Source: a virus
IMG/VR virus record: IMGVR_UViG_3300046534_001481
Span: 1 to 41,032 of that record
Reading direction: 5' to 3' (one strand)
DNA: 41,032 nt
In this document: positions 25,873-33,242 of the stretch, in pieces
Position numbering within the stretch: the stretch's first letter is position 1
Layout: every line of letters begins with the position of its first letter
The notes under the pieces: generated by a model
What the model was told of the DNA's origin: nothing
The model's database searches: none
Seen by the model: only the letters and a program-made list of their open reading frames with translations
Translations under genes and position numbers: made by a program

Positions 25873-26109
25873 TTATAGTGGCAGGGTGTTGCCACCCTTA
25901 AGATAATTGCATCGTACCATTTCGGCTTCAAGTTTATCCTTTATAATGGTCGAAATAAACTTGTTAGCATCCTCTGGGTACAATTCGTGCTTCTCGCATA
26001 ACATGAGGATAGCATCTAGATATCCCATTTTATGCATTATCACCGCGCTTTCGACCATCATCGAAAACTTCTTGCGGGTGATAAGGTTTTCCTCGACTTC
26101 CGCGATCAT
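25873..26109 (-). CDS. gp33: Late transcription co-activator, gp33-like
   Basis: 78 residues from ATG 26109, set by an ATGA overlap with the preceding gene (a longer frame to 26157 lies inside that gene). The region MVESAVIMHKMGYLDAILML CEKHELYPEDANKFIS resembles the helical core of T4 gp33. The C-terminus ends NTLPL, short of the T4 clamp-binding tail (TLDFLL). gp33 bridges host RNA polymerase flap, sliding clamp and sigma gp55 at TATAAATA promoters. Position beside gp59 matches T4. Confidence 0.75.
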   Translation of the reverse strand: MIAEVEENLITRKKFSMMVESAVIMHKMGYLDAILMLCEKHELYPEDANKFISTIIKDKLEAEMVRCNYLKGGNTLPL

Positions 26110-26354
26110 GTTAATGGTACGAACTCCGTAACATTCGCAACACGAAACGAACGCCATCCTTCCGCTAGGACGTCATAGACTGCAAGTACAGCCTCGTTCT
26201 CGGCTCGATCATCAACACCCTTGGGTGACATTTCGGCGGGAATAAGTGTTGAATCGAGTGTACAAGTCATCACACGAACTTCATCGTTCACTTTGGTGAA
26301 TGTAACTTTAACTGGAGCGATTCGTAACTGGTCAACCATTTCATTGCGTTTCAT
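26106..26354 (-). CDS. Small SH3-like beta-barrel protein (DUF2693/WYL_2 type)
   Basis: 82 residues: APVKVTFTKVNDEVRVMTCT LDS, then NEAVLAVYDVLAEGWRSFRV. This is the pattern of small phage Sm/SH3-barrel proteins often near replication genes. Ribosome binding site AGGAAATATT before ATG 26354. It is the first gene after the promoter at 26388-26416 and is coupled to gp33 by ATGA, so this promoter likely also drives gp33, the vWA protein and gp59. Function unknown. Confidence 0.75.
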   Translation of the reverse strand: MKRNEMVDQLRIAPVKVTFTKVNDEVRVMTCTLDSTLIPAEMSPKGVDDRAENEAVLAVYDVLAEGWRSFRVANVTEFVPLT

Positions 26355-26387
26355 AATATTTCCTGTTGATTAATTGTTTATACGTGT

Positions 26388-26416
26388 ATTATATCATAAC
26401 TAATTGGGTTTGTCAA
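26388..26416 (-). promoter_or_regulatory. Consensus early sigma70 promoter
   Basis: TTGACA (26411-26416), 17-base spacer, TATAAT (26388-26393), followed by ACACGTATAAACAATTAAT, a variant of the downstream box shared by the other early promoters. The -35 overlaps the stop of the Lar-like gene. Confidence 0.85.
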
Positions 26417-26625
26417 TCATTAATTCGGTTATTGAACTTCGTTGCCGCGATCCCTCTTAGTTCCTCAATGGTACCAGCATCATCATCTACGACAGTATCA
26501 AAGTTCGAGCCACATTCACCCGAGCAGATGATGAAATGACAATCATGGATATCATTTGGATCATGGTCGCCGCACCATGCAGCTTTGCCGCCACAAAATG
26601 GGCAGGGTTTTAATTCATTTTTCAT
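26413..26625 (-). CDS. Lar-like zinc-ribbon protein
   Basis: 70 residues from ATG 26625 (AGGATTAAT upstream). The N-terminus NELKPCPFCGGKAAWCG is the signature of the restriction alleviation protein Lar family, with further Cys (CHFIICSGECG) completing a zinc ribbon. In lambdoid phages Lar modulates host restriction; many phages carry such domains without a tested function. It overlaps a 29-residue membrane ORF by ATGA. Confidence 0.75.
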   Translation of the reverse strand: MKNELKPCPFCGGKAAWCGDHDPNDIHDCHFIICSGECGSNFDTVVDDDAGTIEELRGIAATKFNNRIND

Positions 26626-26711
26626 ATTAATCCTGTATGTAAACCAGCAATTAGAAGGCAGACCGATATAATTCCGAATAACCAACCATATATTAGTGTG
26701 CCCCAATCCAT
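26622..26711 (-). CDS. 29-residue single-span membrane protein
   Basis: MDWGTLIYGWLFGIISVCLL followed by IAGLHTGLI: almost entirely one hydrophobic helix. It starts by a TAATG overlap with the gene upstream and ends in an ATGA overlap with the Lar-like gene, which strongly suggests it is translated. Function unknown. Confidence 0.65.
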   Translation of the reverse strand: MDWGTLIYGWLFGIISVCLLIAGLHTGLI

Positions 26712-27214
26712 TACAGCTCTCCCAAGCTCTGACTAAGAAGCTCTGCGTTTCTCTTCTTTATATTATGAACATACTTTCGTTCGAGTGCCAGTTTAGATTC
26801 AAGCTCAACTATATGTTTTGCTGCATCCATAGCTATGGATTCTGCTACGTGATCGCCTACACAGACCCCCATACACTCAGTGGCATAAGGGAATACAGGG
26901 AATACTTCAAGATCATCTTTGTACCACGGATAACCTAGAACTTTACCTAATGTCTGGCAAACAGAGTCATCGGTTCTTCTAACCGCAGTCTCAAGCCTGC
27001 TTAAGCGTTCTTTTAATTCGTAGTTCTCTCTAACTACGTCAATCGTCGCTATTCTGTCTTTTATCATATCAGTTAACTTAGTCTCAAGCTCATCGATCTT
27101 TTCCTGCTGCTGATTCCACGCTAATGTTGCACCCTTAGTTAAATCTGATGTCTCAAGCGGCAGCCATCCTGCAAATTGAAATTGGTCTATAAACCATTTT
27201 TGAAAGTTACTCAT
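26711..27214 (-). CDS. Coiled-coil early protein, unknown
   Basis: 167 residues: two helical coiled-coil regions (residues ~35-75, QQQEKIDELETKLTDMIKDR; and ~130-165, AKHIVELESKLALERKYVHN) separated by a segment with three Cys (CQ, CMGVC). The start uses the AAGGTGATCGA-ATG cassette and overlaps the previous gene by ATGA. I do not recognise the family. Confidence 0.7.
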   Translation of the reverse strand: MSNFQKWFIDQFQFAGWLPLETSDLTKGATLAWNQQQEKIDELETKLTDMIKDRIATIDVVRENYELKERLSRLETAVRRTDDSVCQTLGKVLGYPWYKDDLEVFPVFPYATECMGVCVGDHVAESIAMDAAKHIVELESKLALERKYVHNIKKRNAELLSQSLGEL

Positions 27215-27453
27215 TCGATCACCTTATTTAATTTTTCGAGTAGGCTAGTGTTATAAGCCTCAAGCTCAACATTAGTGTTCAAGGCATCGACTAATTGCTT
27301 ACGAATAGTTTCCGTGTATAGTTCAGATTGTTGATAGGCTAGGTCAAGCTCGTCGATACGATCTGCTGCATCTAGTCTATTCTGACCCCCCATAGTCTCT
27401 TCTTCGCCTTCAGCGTAAGAGCGCAACATCTCAACCAGAGTGGATTTACTCAT
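27211..27453 (-). CDS. Small acidic coiled-coil protein, unknown
   Basis: 80 residues, mostly helical (AADRIDELDLAYQQSELYTE TIRKQLVDALNTN). ATGA overlaps on both sides; the first with a 16-residue ORF. Resembles its neighbour only in style. Confidence 0.65.
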   Translation of the reverse strand: MSKSTLVEMLRSYAEGEEETMGGQNRLDAADRIDELDLAYQQSELYTETIRKQLVDALNTNVELEAYNTSLLEKLNKVIE

Positions 27454-27500
27454 TCGATCCCACCCCCTTCTGCTTCATTGTATACCATATATCTATTCAT
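27450..27500 (-). CDS. 16-residue leader-like ORF
   Basis: MNRYMVYNEAEGGGIE, with the strong site GAGGAAGTATT before ATG 27500 and an ATGA overlap with the next gene. It may mainly deliver ribosomes to the downstream start. Confidence 0.45.
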   Translation of the reverse strand: MNRYMVYNEAEGGGIE

Positions 27501-27520
27501 AATACTTCCTCTGTTGGGTG

Positions 27521-27796
27521 TTATAAGTTAATTCCACAGTCCTTTACTTGATCCCACATGAGACCGTCATCCGTTTTATCTTCTAATATTTTCTTACTTC
27601 CAAAATATTTTATTGCCTCTTCATAACTACCTTTAGTATCAGCGGGTATTTGCTCAATATCTAAAAATTCGCATTTTATTGTACCGTGATCTGTTCGTTT
27701 CCAATAGCGGCATAATCCATTAATCCGTATGACTCCATCTTTCATCTCACCAAAGCCTCCATAACAGTAATCGCCTCTCGGTATTTCATTATCCAT
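27521..27796 (-). CDS. Unknown early protein
   Basis: 91 residues, MDNEIPRGDYCYGGFGEMKD, then a C-x-YWKRTDHGTIKCEF segment with three Cys that could bind metal. Starts inside the end of the preceding gene by an 8-base overlap. Followed by one copy of the GAGGAAGTATT cassette. No family recognised. Confidence 0.65.
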   Translation of the reverse strand: MDNEIPRGDYCYGGFGEMKDGVIRINGLCRYWKRTDHGTIKCEFLDIEQIPADTKGSYEEAIKYFGSKKILEDKTDDGLMWDQVKDCGINL

Positions 27797-28166
27797 CGTC
27801 AGCTTCCTCTCTCCTAGTGTGTCTCTGCCCAGTTGACATCCCGTGAGTATCTACTCTATATTTCGACATTAATCGATTCATTTCCTCAATTTCGATTTTT
27901 TCCTTGCGGGAGTTCTGCGTACTAGTAATCAGAACTCTTTCTTCTTCTTCTTCATCAGTTTCAAGCCGTTGATATGTCAAATTAACTTCCATATATCCAC
28001 AATCCCAATGGGTAGCCGACTCGCACCGAATTTGGGCGCTTTCCATATATTCCACCGGCACTTTATCAATCAGTTCTTGCCAGAATTCCATGAATTCCGA
28101 AACTTTACAATACCAACCGTCGTGGTCATTGTTGCCATATACTTCTACAGTTTTCATAATTTTCAT
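27789..28166 (-). CDS. Unknown early protein
   Basis: 125 residues from ATG 28166, fixed by the ATGA overlap and GGAAG upstream. N-terminal mixed alpha/beta part (YGNNDHDGWYCKVSEFMEFW), middle strand region (AQIRCESATHWDCGYMEVNL) and a charged C-terminal helix (DEEEEERV). No family recognised. Confidence 0.65.
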   Translation of the reverse strand: MKIMKTVEVYGNNDHDGWYCKVSEFMEFWQELIDKVPVEYMESAQIRCESATHWDCGYMEVNLTYQRLETDEEEEERVLITSTQNSRKEKIEIEEMNRLMSKYRVDTHGMSTGQRHTRREEADDG

Positions 28167-28366
28167 TGATCTTCCATCCATTGCTTTAAACAAGTAGGGC
28201 AGTCAAAATCTATCCAATAGGAATCACACGAAGGGTCGTAGTTTCCTGAATTAGAACCATATTTCCTAATGACCTTTGTATGTTTACATTTGTCTTGGTG
28301 CTTTCGTAACTCGACATAGAGTTCAAGGATTTCTCTTTCAATTCTATGGGATTTTAATTCTCTCAT
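28163..28366 (-). CDS. Small zinc-ribbon-like protein
   Basis: 67 residues. An N-terminal helix is followed by a C-x-H pair (DKCKH), then CDSYW and a CPTC pair, which would form one zinc site. ATGA overlaps on both sides. Unknown function. Confidence 0.65.
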   Translation of the reverse strand: MRELKSHRIEREILELYVELRKHQDKCKHTKVIRKYGSNSGNYDPSCDSYWIDFDCPTCLKQWMEDQ

Positions 28367-28611
28367 GCGCTACAAACGCCCAGAAAGTCAACAGCCAATT
28401 GAGTCCAATGAGGTCGCCCCGTGGTTTTATCCCAAGTCATAAGATCAGTTTCGTTGAACTCTTCCCATAACTCATCAGTTATGTAAGGTAAACTTGTTGT
28501 GCCCATTCGATCATTGGCTACATGCCACGGTGTCCAATATCCATCAAGCATTTGTACTGGTTCGAACCTCTTGCCTTCCCATTTCAGGCCGTAGCGGATT
28601 AATTCAGTCAT
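28363..28611 (-). CDS. Unknown early protein
   Basis: 82 residues, rich in Trp (WEGKRFEPV, DGYWTPWHV, TGRPHWTQL). Preceded by AGGGAG. Coupled by ATGA on both sides. No family recognised. Confidence 0.65.
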   Translation of the reverse strand: MTELIRYGLKWEGKRFEPVQMLDGYWTPWHVANDRMGTTSLPYITDELWEEFNETDLMTWDKTTGRPHWTQLAVDFLGVCSA

Positions 28612-28964
28612 CTCCCTATTCTCATTTTTCTTGCATCAATGAATGCTGGCGACCCTATGTCCCAATTTAAGTCTTCGCGCTTTGCCCATTCTGCCGCTTC
28701 AAGCCAACCTTCTCTATACGCAATAATGAATTGAGAATTAAGGGTATCGTAGTTGTGCTGACAATATCGCTTCCATGATTCGATATCTTTATCTTTTTGG
28801 GTGATTGCAGTACGTTGATTGTGAATACGCAATTCGAGTCTCTTGATTAGGTCATCTAGCTCATACAATGACTTGCGTTGATTATGGTATATTTCTAAAG
28901 CTCGTTCGTTCTTAAACTTAAGTTGCTCGATCTCTTCTTTAAGTTCGACAGTCTCGTTACTCAT
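28608..28964 (-). CDS. Coiled-coil early protein, unknown
   Basis: 118 residues. A long coiled coil (residues ~3-65, ELKEEIEQLKFKNERALEIY) precedes a C-terminal part with REGWLEAAEWAKREDLNWD. The GWLEAAEWA stretch resembles the GVAWAL part of the next gene, as if both carry the same short motif. ATGA coupled. Confidence 0.65.
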   Translation of the reverse strand: MSNETVELKEEIEQLKFKNERALEIYHNQRKSLYELDDLIKRLELRIHNQRTAITQKDKDIESWKRYCQHNYDTLNSQFIIAYREGWLEAAEWAKREDLNWDIGSPAFIDARKMRIGR

Positions 28965-29200
28965 ATGATTAACCCCTCAATTCCATTGATAACAGCACAC
29001 TTTCCACGACGACATCTCAATCTATTAATCACTTCCTTGAGCATAATATTCTCCGCCTCAAGCTTCTTGTCATTTTTTAAAGCCCATGCCACTCCGAGTC
29101 TAAAACTGTCAGACAGTTGACTAGACTTATCGGTTGCAAGTCCGTGTGCAAGCAGTCCAGCTTGTTCTAAACTGGACAAGGGTACATTGAGCATACTCAT
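28961..29200 (-). CDS. Unknown early protein
   Basis: 79 residues: N-terminal helical part (SFRLGVAWALKNDKKLEAEN) and a basic LRCRRGKC segment. Uses the AAGGTGATCGA-ATG cassette also seen at 27214. ATGA coupled downstream. Confidence 0.65.
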   Translation of the reverse strand: MSMLNVPLSSLEQAGLLAHGLATDKSSQLSDSFRLGVAWALKNDKKLEAENIMLKEVINRLRCRRGKCAVINGIEGLII

Positions 29201-29204
29201 TCGA

Positions 29205-29303
29205 TCACCTTTTAAGTATTACAATCACCAGCAGAATTGCCAGCAGAATTGCCAAAAACAGGGAAAAGTAATTCCCACTTGAAACATCAATCAGTATTGT
29301 CAT
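29205..29303 (-). CDS. 32-residue single-span membrane protein
   Basis: MTILIDVSSGNYFSLFLAIL followed by LAILLVIVILKR: short polar start, one transmembrane helix and a KR end, with a duplicated LAIL unit. The ATG overlaps the stop of the upstream gene (ATGA), with GAGGGAATC upstream; it ends just before the next start. Function unknown. Confidence 0.65.
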   Translation of the reverse strand: MTILIDVSSGNYFSLFLAILLAILLVIVILKR

Positions 29304-29620
29304 TTGATTCCCTCGGTTTTAGCTATTTGTTTTCGCATAGCTAAATTGCAGCACTGGATAGCTTTTTTGGAATATAGCGCGATATCTATCGAATCCAATA
29401 TAGCCTGAAATTCAACAGTAGGCTTGGGGCATAGCTCGTCAAGTATCGATTGCTGATCTGCAATAACAAGTTCAAGCTCTTTCAACTTAGCTTCAAGTTC
29501 CTCGATTTGATATTGCAGATCAGCAACGCAAGGACCTTCAGTCCCATATAGTTCCCGTAGCTTCTCGTTTATTGATTTATACCGTAATTTCTTCGCATTT
29601 CGTTCTTCTAAACTGCTCAT
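29300..29620 (-). CDS. Coiled-coil early protein, unknown
   Basis: 106 residues with a central coiled coil (residues ~34-65, LQYQIEELEAKLKELELVIA) and five Cys, two adjacent near the end (QCCNLAM). Start region TGGTAGTATTATTATG is a copy of that at 30264-30279. Confidence 0.65.
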   Translation of the reverse strand: MSSLEERNAKKLRYKSINEKLRELYGTEGPCVADLQYQIEELEAKLKELELVIADQQSILDELCPKPTVEFQAILDSIDIALYSKKAIQCCNLAMRKQIAKTEGIK

Positions 29621-29627
29621 AATAATA

Positions 29628-29843
29628 CTACCATTTCAATGAATGAATTACGTCTTGATACAGACCACCAATGGCGTCTCTAAACTCTTCCGGGCCTATT
29701 GCACTTGGAGAATCGAATGCCCATTCAGCAATGAATATACATGTAAATGTAAATGTCAATATGAGAACCAAAGCGCAAACAGGTATGGTAAACACCGAAA
29801 TCAAAGCTACGCGTATCAACCATTGTATTGTTTTTAATATCAT
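29628..29843 (-). CDS. Small membrane protein, unknown
   Basis: 71 residues, a hydrophobic N-terminal half (ALISVFTIPVCALVLILTFT and following, one or two spans) and a soluble acidic C-terminal part (GPEEFRDAIGGLYQDVIHSL). ATGA overlap with the gene upstream. Confidence 0.65.
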   Translation of the reverse strand: MILKTIQWLIRVALISVFTIPVCALVLILTFTFTCIFIAEWAFDSPSAIGPEEFRDAIGGLYQDVIHSLKW

Positions 29844-30046
29844 TCGTCTGTTTCCTGTTCCTGAAAATAGAAGTTTACGAGATTTTCAACCAAAGCGGGA
29901 TTAACACTCCCCTTATAATCACTCATCACTAAATGCATTGCCTCCTTTAAATCATCAGGAGCATTTATCTCCAACAAATATTTGATATACAAAGGGTTTG
30001 CTGGCGCAGTTAAGTTATCAGTTGTTATGAACTTATTCGGCCTCAT
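29840..30046 (-). CDS. Unknown early protein
   Basis: 68 residues from ATG 30046 (GGAG seven bases upstream); the longer frame to 30223 lies over the neighbour and is rejected. Sequence LYIKYLLEINAPDDLKEAMH is helical and acidic. Overlaps the end of the upstream gene by 14 bases. Confidence 0.6.
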   Translation of the reverse strand: MRPNKFITTDNLTAPANPLYIKYLLEINAPDDLKEAMHLVMSDYKGSVNPALVENLVNFYFQEQETDE

Positions 30047-30266
30047 TGAGGAACTCCAGTATATCTTTCTTGTTTCGAGACAACCATTTGCGAACATCGC
30101 ACACTGCGACTGTATAAAAACCGTCATCAGTTTCAATACTAAAATCGTTTTCGTTAAACCATGACTCAAATTGCAAAAATCTTTCATGTTCCATTGCCTT
30201 GTCCCGGGTCGGCCAACGAGCACCGTCTTCCGTTTTAAAGAATGTTTCTGTCACCGTTTCAATCAT
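30033..30266 (-). CDS. Unknown early protein
   Basis: 77 residues: ETFFKTEDGARWPTRDKAME, then FYTVAVCDVRKWLSRNKKDI. The first half resembles small phage proteins that start with TFFKT-DG-xF-x-T-x-x-A. Start cassette TGGTAGTATTATTATG. Confidence 0.65.
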   Translation of the reverse strand: MIETVTETFFKTEDGARWPTRDKAMEHERFLQFESWFNENDFSIETDDGFYTVAVCDVRKWLSRNKKDILEFLNEAE

Positions 30267-30273
30267 AATAATA

Positions 30274-30507
30274 CTACCAGTTTTCGGGATTTGAATCCCT
30301 TGTTAAATAATCAAATAACAAATCTTCCTTGCTTACAGACCACGCGATATAACCATCTTTCATCACATTAATCCCGATTGCCTTGAACTCATATTCATCA
30401 TGTTTATACGCAATCTCTACAGAGCAACTCCGACCCATTTTGCCATGTATTACATGGAACATCAAGTATAACTTATCTTCGACAGATAAGGTCTCCATAT
30501 GTGTCAC
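30274..30507 (-). CDS. Unknown early protein (GTG start)
   Basis: 77 residues if begun at GTG 30507, which overlaps the upstream stop (TAGTG) and has AAGGT at good spacing; ATG 30498 would give 74. Mixed alpha/beta sequence with SVEIAYKHDEYEFKAIGINV. No family recognised. Confidence 0.6.
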   Translation of the reverse strand: MTHMETLSVEDKLYLMFHVIHGKMGRSCSVEIAYKHDEYEFKAIGINVMKDGYIAWSVSKEDLLFDYLTRDSNPENW

Positions 30508-30722
30508 TACGATACCTTCGTAATTTCAAGATCGATATATTGATCGTATTGAAGACCTATACTGTCGTTAAGATCAAGCCTTGATAAGATCTCCGCGACC
30601 TGTTTGGTCGATGCCAACATGAAGTTGTTTGGGTATTTCACAAGGAACTCGTCTAATGTGTAGACGATTTGATTGTCCGCAGGAATAACATATTTTTCGA
30701 TGTGTTTTACTTGTAATGTCAT
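30507..30722 (-). CDS. Unknown early protein
   Basis: 71 residues from ATG 30722 with a strong AGGAGTCATAAT site. Sequence includes NQIVYTLDEFLVKYPNNFML and ILSRLDLNDSIGLQYDQYID. No family recognised. Confidence 0.65.
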   Translation of the reverse strand: MTLQVKHIEKYVIPADNQIVYTLDEFLVKYPNNFMLASTKQVAEILSRLDLNDSIGLQYDQYIDLEITKVS

Positions 30723-30723
30723 A

Positions 30724-31011
30724 TTATGACTCCTTTGCTGCACACTGTTTCATTGTTGAAAATACACTCAGAGTTAATCGTGCATCGCTATTTGTGAAAG
30801 TCTTAAGGTCTGCGCGCCAATCAACATCGGCCATGATATTATAAGAAATTCCCGCATCGGTGCCTTTGTTAGCTAAATAATAGCAACGAATTGAGTGATC
30901 GGCTGAAAATGCGACAAACGCAAGAATTAAACCGGCAGTGATTGCACTAAGAAAAATACCACCAAACCACTGTTCACCACGAGCATCTGCAATTCTTTCT
31001 AAAATATTCAT
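30724..31011 (-). CDS. Small membrane protein, unknown
   Basis: 95 residues from ATG 31011 (GGAAAAGAG upstream). One transmembrane helix near residues 17-36 (GIFLSAITAGLILAFVAFSA), then a polar domain with two Cys. Probably anchored in the inner membrane. Confidence 0.65.
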   Translation of the reverse strand: MNILERIADARGEQWFGGIFLSAITAGLILAFVAFSADHSIRCYYLANKGTDAGISYNIMADVDWRADLKTFTNSDARLTLSVFSTMKQCAAKES

Positions 31012-31073
31012 TTTTCTCTTTTCCTTATTATGTTTTTCAAGTAACATCTCTGAATAGTAATGATACATTGGGT

Positions 31074-31307
31074 TTAAACCAGGTACTGGTTGACTTGTTC
31101 GACACTGTACTGATTGTAATGAGTTCCGACGACTGCACGAACCATCAATCCATCATATTCTGTAATACCATACGAGAGCGATCCATCAGGGATTGTTCGA
31201 TATTCTTGGCCATCAATAGTCACCAAATATCTGGGATTGCCGTTGGGTGAATAAGGAAGTTTCCTTTCCACGATCAACTTGCCTATAACTTCTTTGACGT
31301 TTTTCAT
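31074..31307 (-). CDS. Unknown early protein
   Basis: 77 residues, beta-rich: YSPNGNPRYLVTIDGQEYRT and YGITEYDGLMVRAVVGTHYN. Possibly a small OB or SH3-like barrel; no family recognised. Confidence 0.65.
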   Translation of the reverse strand: MKNVKEVIGKLIVERKLPYSPNGNPRYLVTIDGQEYRTIPDGSLSYGITEYDGLMVRAVVGTHYNQYSVEQVNQYLV

Positions 31308-31316
31308 AATTATACC

Positions 31317-31559
31317 TTAGTTAAGGTCCCAAATAGGGAGACCAAGTTCGTGCCGAAACACCTTTTCACCACACATCTCCAATAGACCTGCGGCGGCCGC
31401 TATTTCATTTTGACGAGTAGTTCCCATTCCCAAATACAACAACCCAAGACATTTAAAGCCGTTGTCAGCCTCATCAACAGATGAATCTGGGAGTCGAGCA
31501 AGAAACTCATGAGCATGTTCCTTGAAATCGATATAACCTTTGCAAGTTAAAGTGCTCAT
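31317..31559 (-). CDS. Unknown early protein
   Basis: 80 residues, STLTCKGYIDFKEHAHEFLA, then GLLYLGMGTTRQNEIAAAAG, with three Cys. ATGA overlap with the next upstream gene. No family recognised. Confidence 0.65.
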   Translation of the reverse strand: MSTLTCKGYIDFKEHAHEFLARLPDSSVDEADNGFKCLGLLYLGMGTTRQNEIAAAAGLLEMCGEKVFRHELGLPIWDLN

Positions 31560-31867
31560 ACGACCACGATTGCGGCTTTCTTTTCACGATATTCAACGCC
31601 GTTAGCACGAAGACATTTGAAGCCCTCAGAGCTGCCGAATTCGATGGTGTCGTTAGGGTCGAGATCAAGATCGTTCATCATCTCGTTTGTCACAAGGGAA
31701 AAACGACCCTTGAGCAATGTATGAACTTTGGCGAACTTGTATTCGACTGTGATTTCTTTTGAATGGGAAATGACAGAACCAAGACCACCTGATTTCAGGT
31801 TATCCATGCAGAATTCAGAGTAACGGCCGCCGTTCGAGTCAGTAGTTTGATTGCAAGGGTTGTACAT
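31556..31867 (-). CDS. Unknown early protein
   Basis: 103 residues, first gene after the promoter at 31899-31927, with AAGAGAC before ATG 31867. Contains HTLLKGRFSLVTNEMMNDLD and LDPNDTIEFGSSEGFKCLRA. Beta-rich C-terminus. No family recognised. Confidence 0.65.
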   Translation of the reverse strand: MYNPCNQTTDSNGGRYSEFCMDNLKSGGLGSVISHSKEITVEYKFAKVHTLLKGRFSLVTNEMMNDLDLDPNDTIEFGSSEGFKCLRANGVEYREKKAAIVVV

Positions 31868-31898
31868 AATTTAGTCTCTTCAATTAATTTATAGGTGT

Positions 31899-31927
31899 AT
31901 TATATCATGGCCATCGGGCCATGTCAA
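31899..31927 (-). promoter_or_regulatory. Consensus early sigma70 promoter
   Basis: TTGACA (31922-31927), 17 bases, TATAAT (31899-31904), then ACACCTATAAATTAATTGA, the shared downstream box. It would drive the genes leftward from 31867. Confidence 0.87.
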
Positions 31928-31935
31928 CAACTATT

Positions 31936-32211
31936 TCAGTTTTCGATAGAATTAGTTGTTATATCGTTAGAACTTTTAGTTATACCACGTTCAAACAGCA
32001 TTTTGAGCGCTCTTTTCTCGTGTATTTGATTAGTCTTGTCATAACACTTAATCTTGGTGTCACCAGTCCAAGATTCAGCTATCCATTCAACTCCGCCGTA
32101 AACTTCGCAGAACTTCGCAGAAATTGCCAAGTCACCACTCGATACCTCTTGATATACACAACCTTGTGTCATAAGGGCAATTAATAGGGCCATTGCAATT
32201 TTCATTTTCAT
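31936..32211 (-). CDS. Small lipoprotein
   Basis: 91 residues from ATG 32211 (ATGA overlap; ATG 32205 is also possible). Signal peptide MKMKIAMALLIALMTQGC with lipobox LMTQGC, then a polar domain with three more Cys. It would be exported and lipid-anchored. A Rz1-like or superinfection role is possible but unproven. The C-terminus encodes ITKSSNDI within a 24-bp sequence (31961-31984) repeated at two places near 33.3 and 33.7 kb. Confidence 0.7.
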   Translation of the reverse strand: MKMKIAMALLIALMTQGCVYQEVSSGDLAISAKFCEVYGGVEWIAESWTGDTKIKCYDKTNQIHEKRALKMLFERGITKSSNDITTNSIEN

Positions 32212-32369
32212 CCCCAAGTACTCCATTGAACCGCGGCTTCACATCTCTCATCTTCCCTGAACTTCGCAGCTATGCGAGCATCCTTCTTTTCCTGTTCAAG
32301 TTCCGCAAGTTGATCGACCATTTCGGCAAATCGAATCTTAAGTCGTGCTACATGATCATCCGAGTTCAT
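32208..32369 (-). CDS. 53-residue helical protein, unknown
   Basis: MNSDDHVARLKIRFAEMVDQ, then LAELEQEKKDARIAAKFRED, a probable coiled coil. Strong site GAGGATTAGAA before ATG 32369; ends in an ATGA overlap with the lipoprotein gene. An i-spanin partner for the lipoprotein would need a membrane anchor, which is absent. Confidence 0.65.
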   Translation of the reverse strand: MNSDDHVARLKIRFAEMVDQLAELEQEKKDARIAAKFREDERCEAAVQWSTWG

Positions 32370-32371
32370 TT

Positions 32372-32524
32372 CTAATCCTCTTGGTTAAATCTTTCATTAA
32401 AATCGGCCACCGCTAGATCAGCACACGTGGCCGCTTCGCGTGAATATCGGCCTGCAGATAGAACAGCAAGATATGCCTGGGCCCAAATATATTCGTCGTT
32501 CATTTCACCATCGTACATTTGCAT
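32372..32524 (-). CDS. 50-residue unknown protein
   Basis: From ATG 32524 (GGGAG upstream; immediately after the previous stop). Sequence DEYIWAQAYLAVLSAGRYSR, EAATCADLAVADFNERF is a helical repeat-like pattern found in small phage proteins. Function unknown. Confidence 0.65.
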   Translation of the reverse strand: MQMYDGEMNDEYIWAQAYLAVLSAGRYSREAATCADLAVADFNERFNQED

Positions 32525-32525
32525 C

Positions 32526-32855
32526 TTATTTACTCCCAATTGCTGTGTGTTTGCATTTTCCACGAAACTTGAACCCAGGACAGTTGCACTTGACGTCTAC
32601 GCCGTTATCTGTAACAACGTATACGTTGCCCTTACTGCCTTGAACTTGACGACTGGTGATCGAACTATCGGTGTCTTCACTATAGGTTCTGATCTTCTGG
32701 AAAGTACGGCGAGATTTACTAAATCTCTTCATAGGTTCCTTGAACTTCTTGAAAGTATCGGAAGTCGCACCGTAACCGACAAGATGACCGGAGTCATTGA
32801 GATGATAGAATCCTGTATAATCCCAATTGGTAGTTTCCTGCAATATTGTAATCAT
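32526..32855 (-). CDS. SWIM-type zinc-finger protein
   Basis: 109 residues from ATG 32855 (TAATG overlap). The C-terminus KCNCPGFKFRGKCKHTAIG has the SWIM arrangement C-x-C-x(n)-C-x-H. The rest is beta-rich and basic (KRFSKSRRTFQKI). SWIM fingers bind DNA or protein; the target is unknown. Confidence 0.75.
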   Translation of the reverse strand: MITILQETTNWDYTGFYHLNDSGHLVGYGATSDTFKKFKEPMKRFSKSRRTFQKIRTYSEDTDSSITSRQVQGSKGNVYVVTDNGVDVKCNCPGFKFRGKCKHTAIGSK

Positions 32856-33079
32856 TAGAAGTCTGCCCAATCGTTGTCCTGGCCCGCGTTGATGCGAGCA
32901 CGCACCATATCTGCGTCCTCCGGCACGATCTCGTGACGATACAAATACCTAGGTCCACATTCTAGCACGACACACCACCGACCAGTGGCACCACGAGAGA
33001 CGATTGCCGCCCCTGCAACTTCAACATCAAACTTGATGCCATCCATATCGCATTCCCGAACCATCTGATTAATATACAT
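32855..33079 (-). CDS. Unknown early protein
   Basis: 74 residues: FDVEVAGAAIVSRGATGRWC and RYLYRHEIVPEDADMVRARI. Beta then helix. No family recognised. TAATG coupling downstream. Confidence 0.65.
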   Translation of the reverse strand: MYINQMVRECDMDGIKFDVEVAGAAIVSRGATGRWCVVLECGPRYLYRHEIVPEDADMVRARINAGQDNDWADF

Positions 33080-33081
33080 AT

Positions 33082-33231
33082 CTATTCCTCAATAAGTTCA
33101 AATTTAACAGCTTTAATACCAACAAAATCACACAATTGATCGGTACGTTCAATGGTTTGCAGTACAGCCTCAGCCTCGTCTGCTTCATTTCCTTCAACCG
33201 TAACAGTGATCATAACCTTGATTTCTTGCAT
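33082..33231 (-). CDS. 49-residue unknown protein
   Basis: MQEIKVMITVTVEGNEADEA, then EAVLQTIERTDQLCDFVGIK: a beta-alpha-beta pattern like a small ferredoxin-like fold. First gene after the promoter at 33263-33290, with GAGGAG before ATG 33231. Confidence 0.65.
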   Translation of the reverse strand: MQEIKVMITVTVEGNEADEAEAVLQTIERTDQLCDFVGIKAVKFELIEE

Positions 33232-33242
33232 AATTTTGACTC

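Noticed and set aside
26109-26157. N-terminal extension of gp33 starting at 26157
   Set aside because: It lies inside the upstream gene, and the ATGA overlap at 26109 gives a conventional coupled start.
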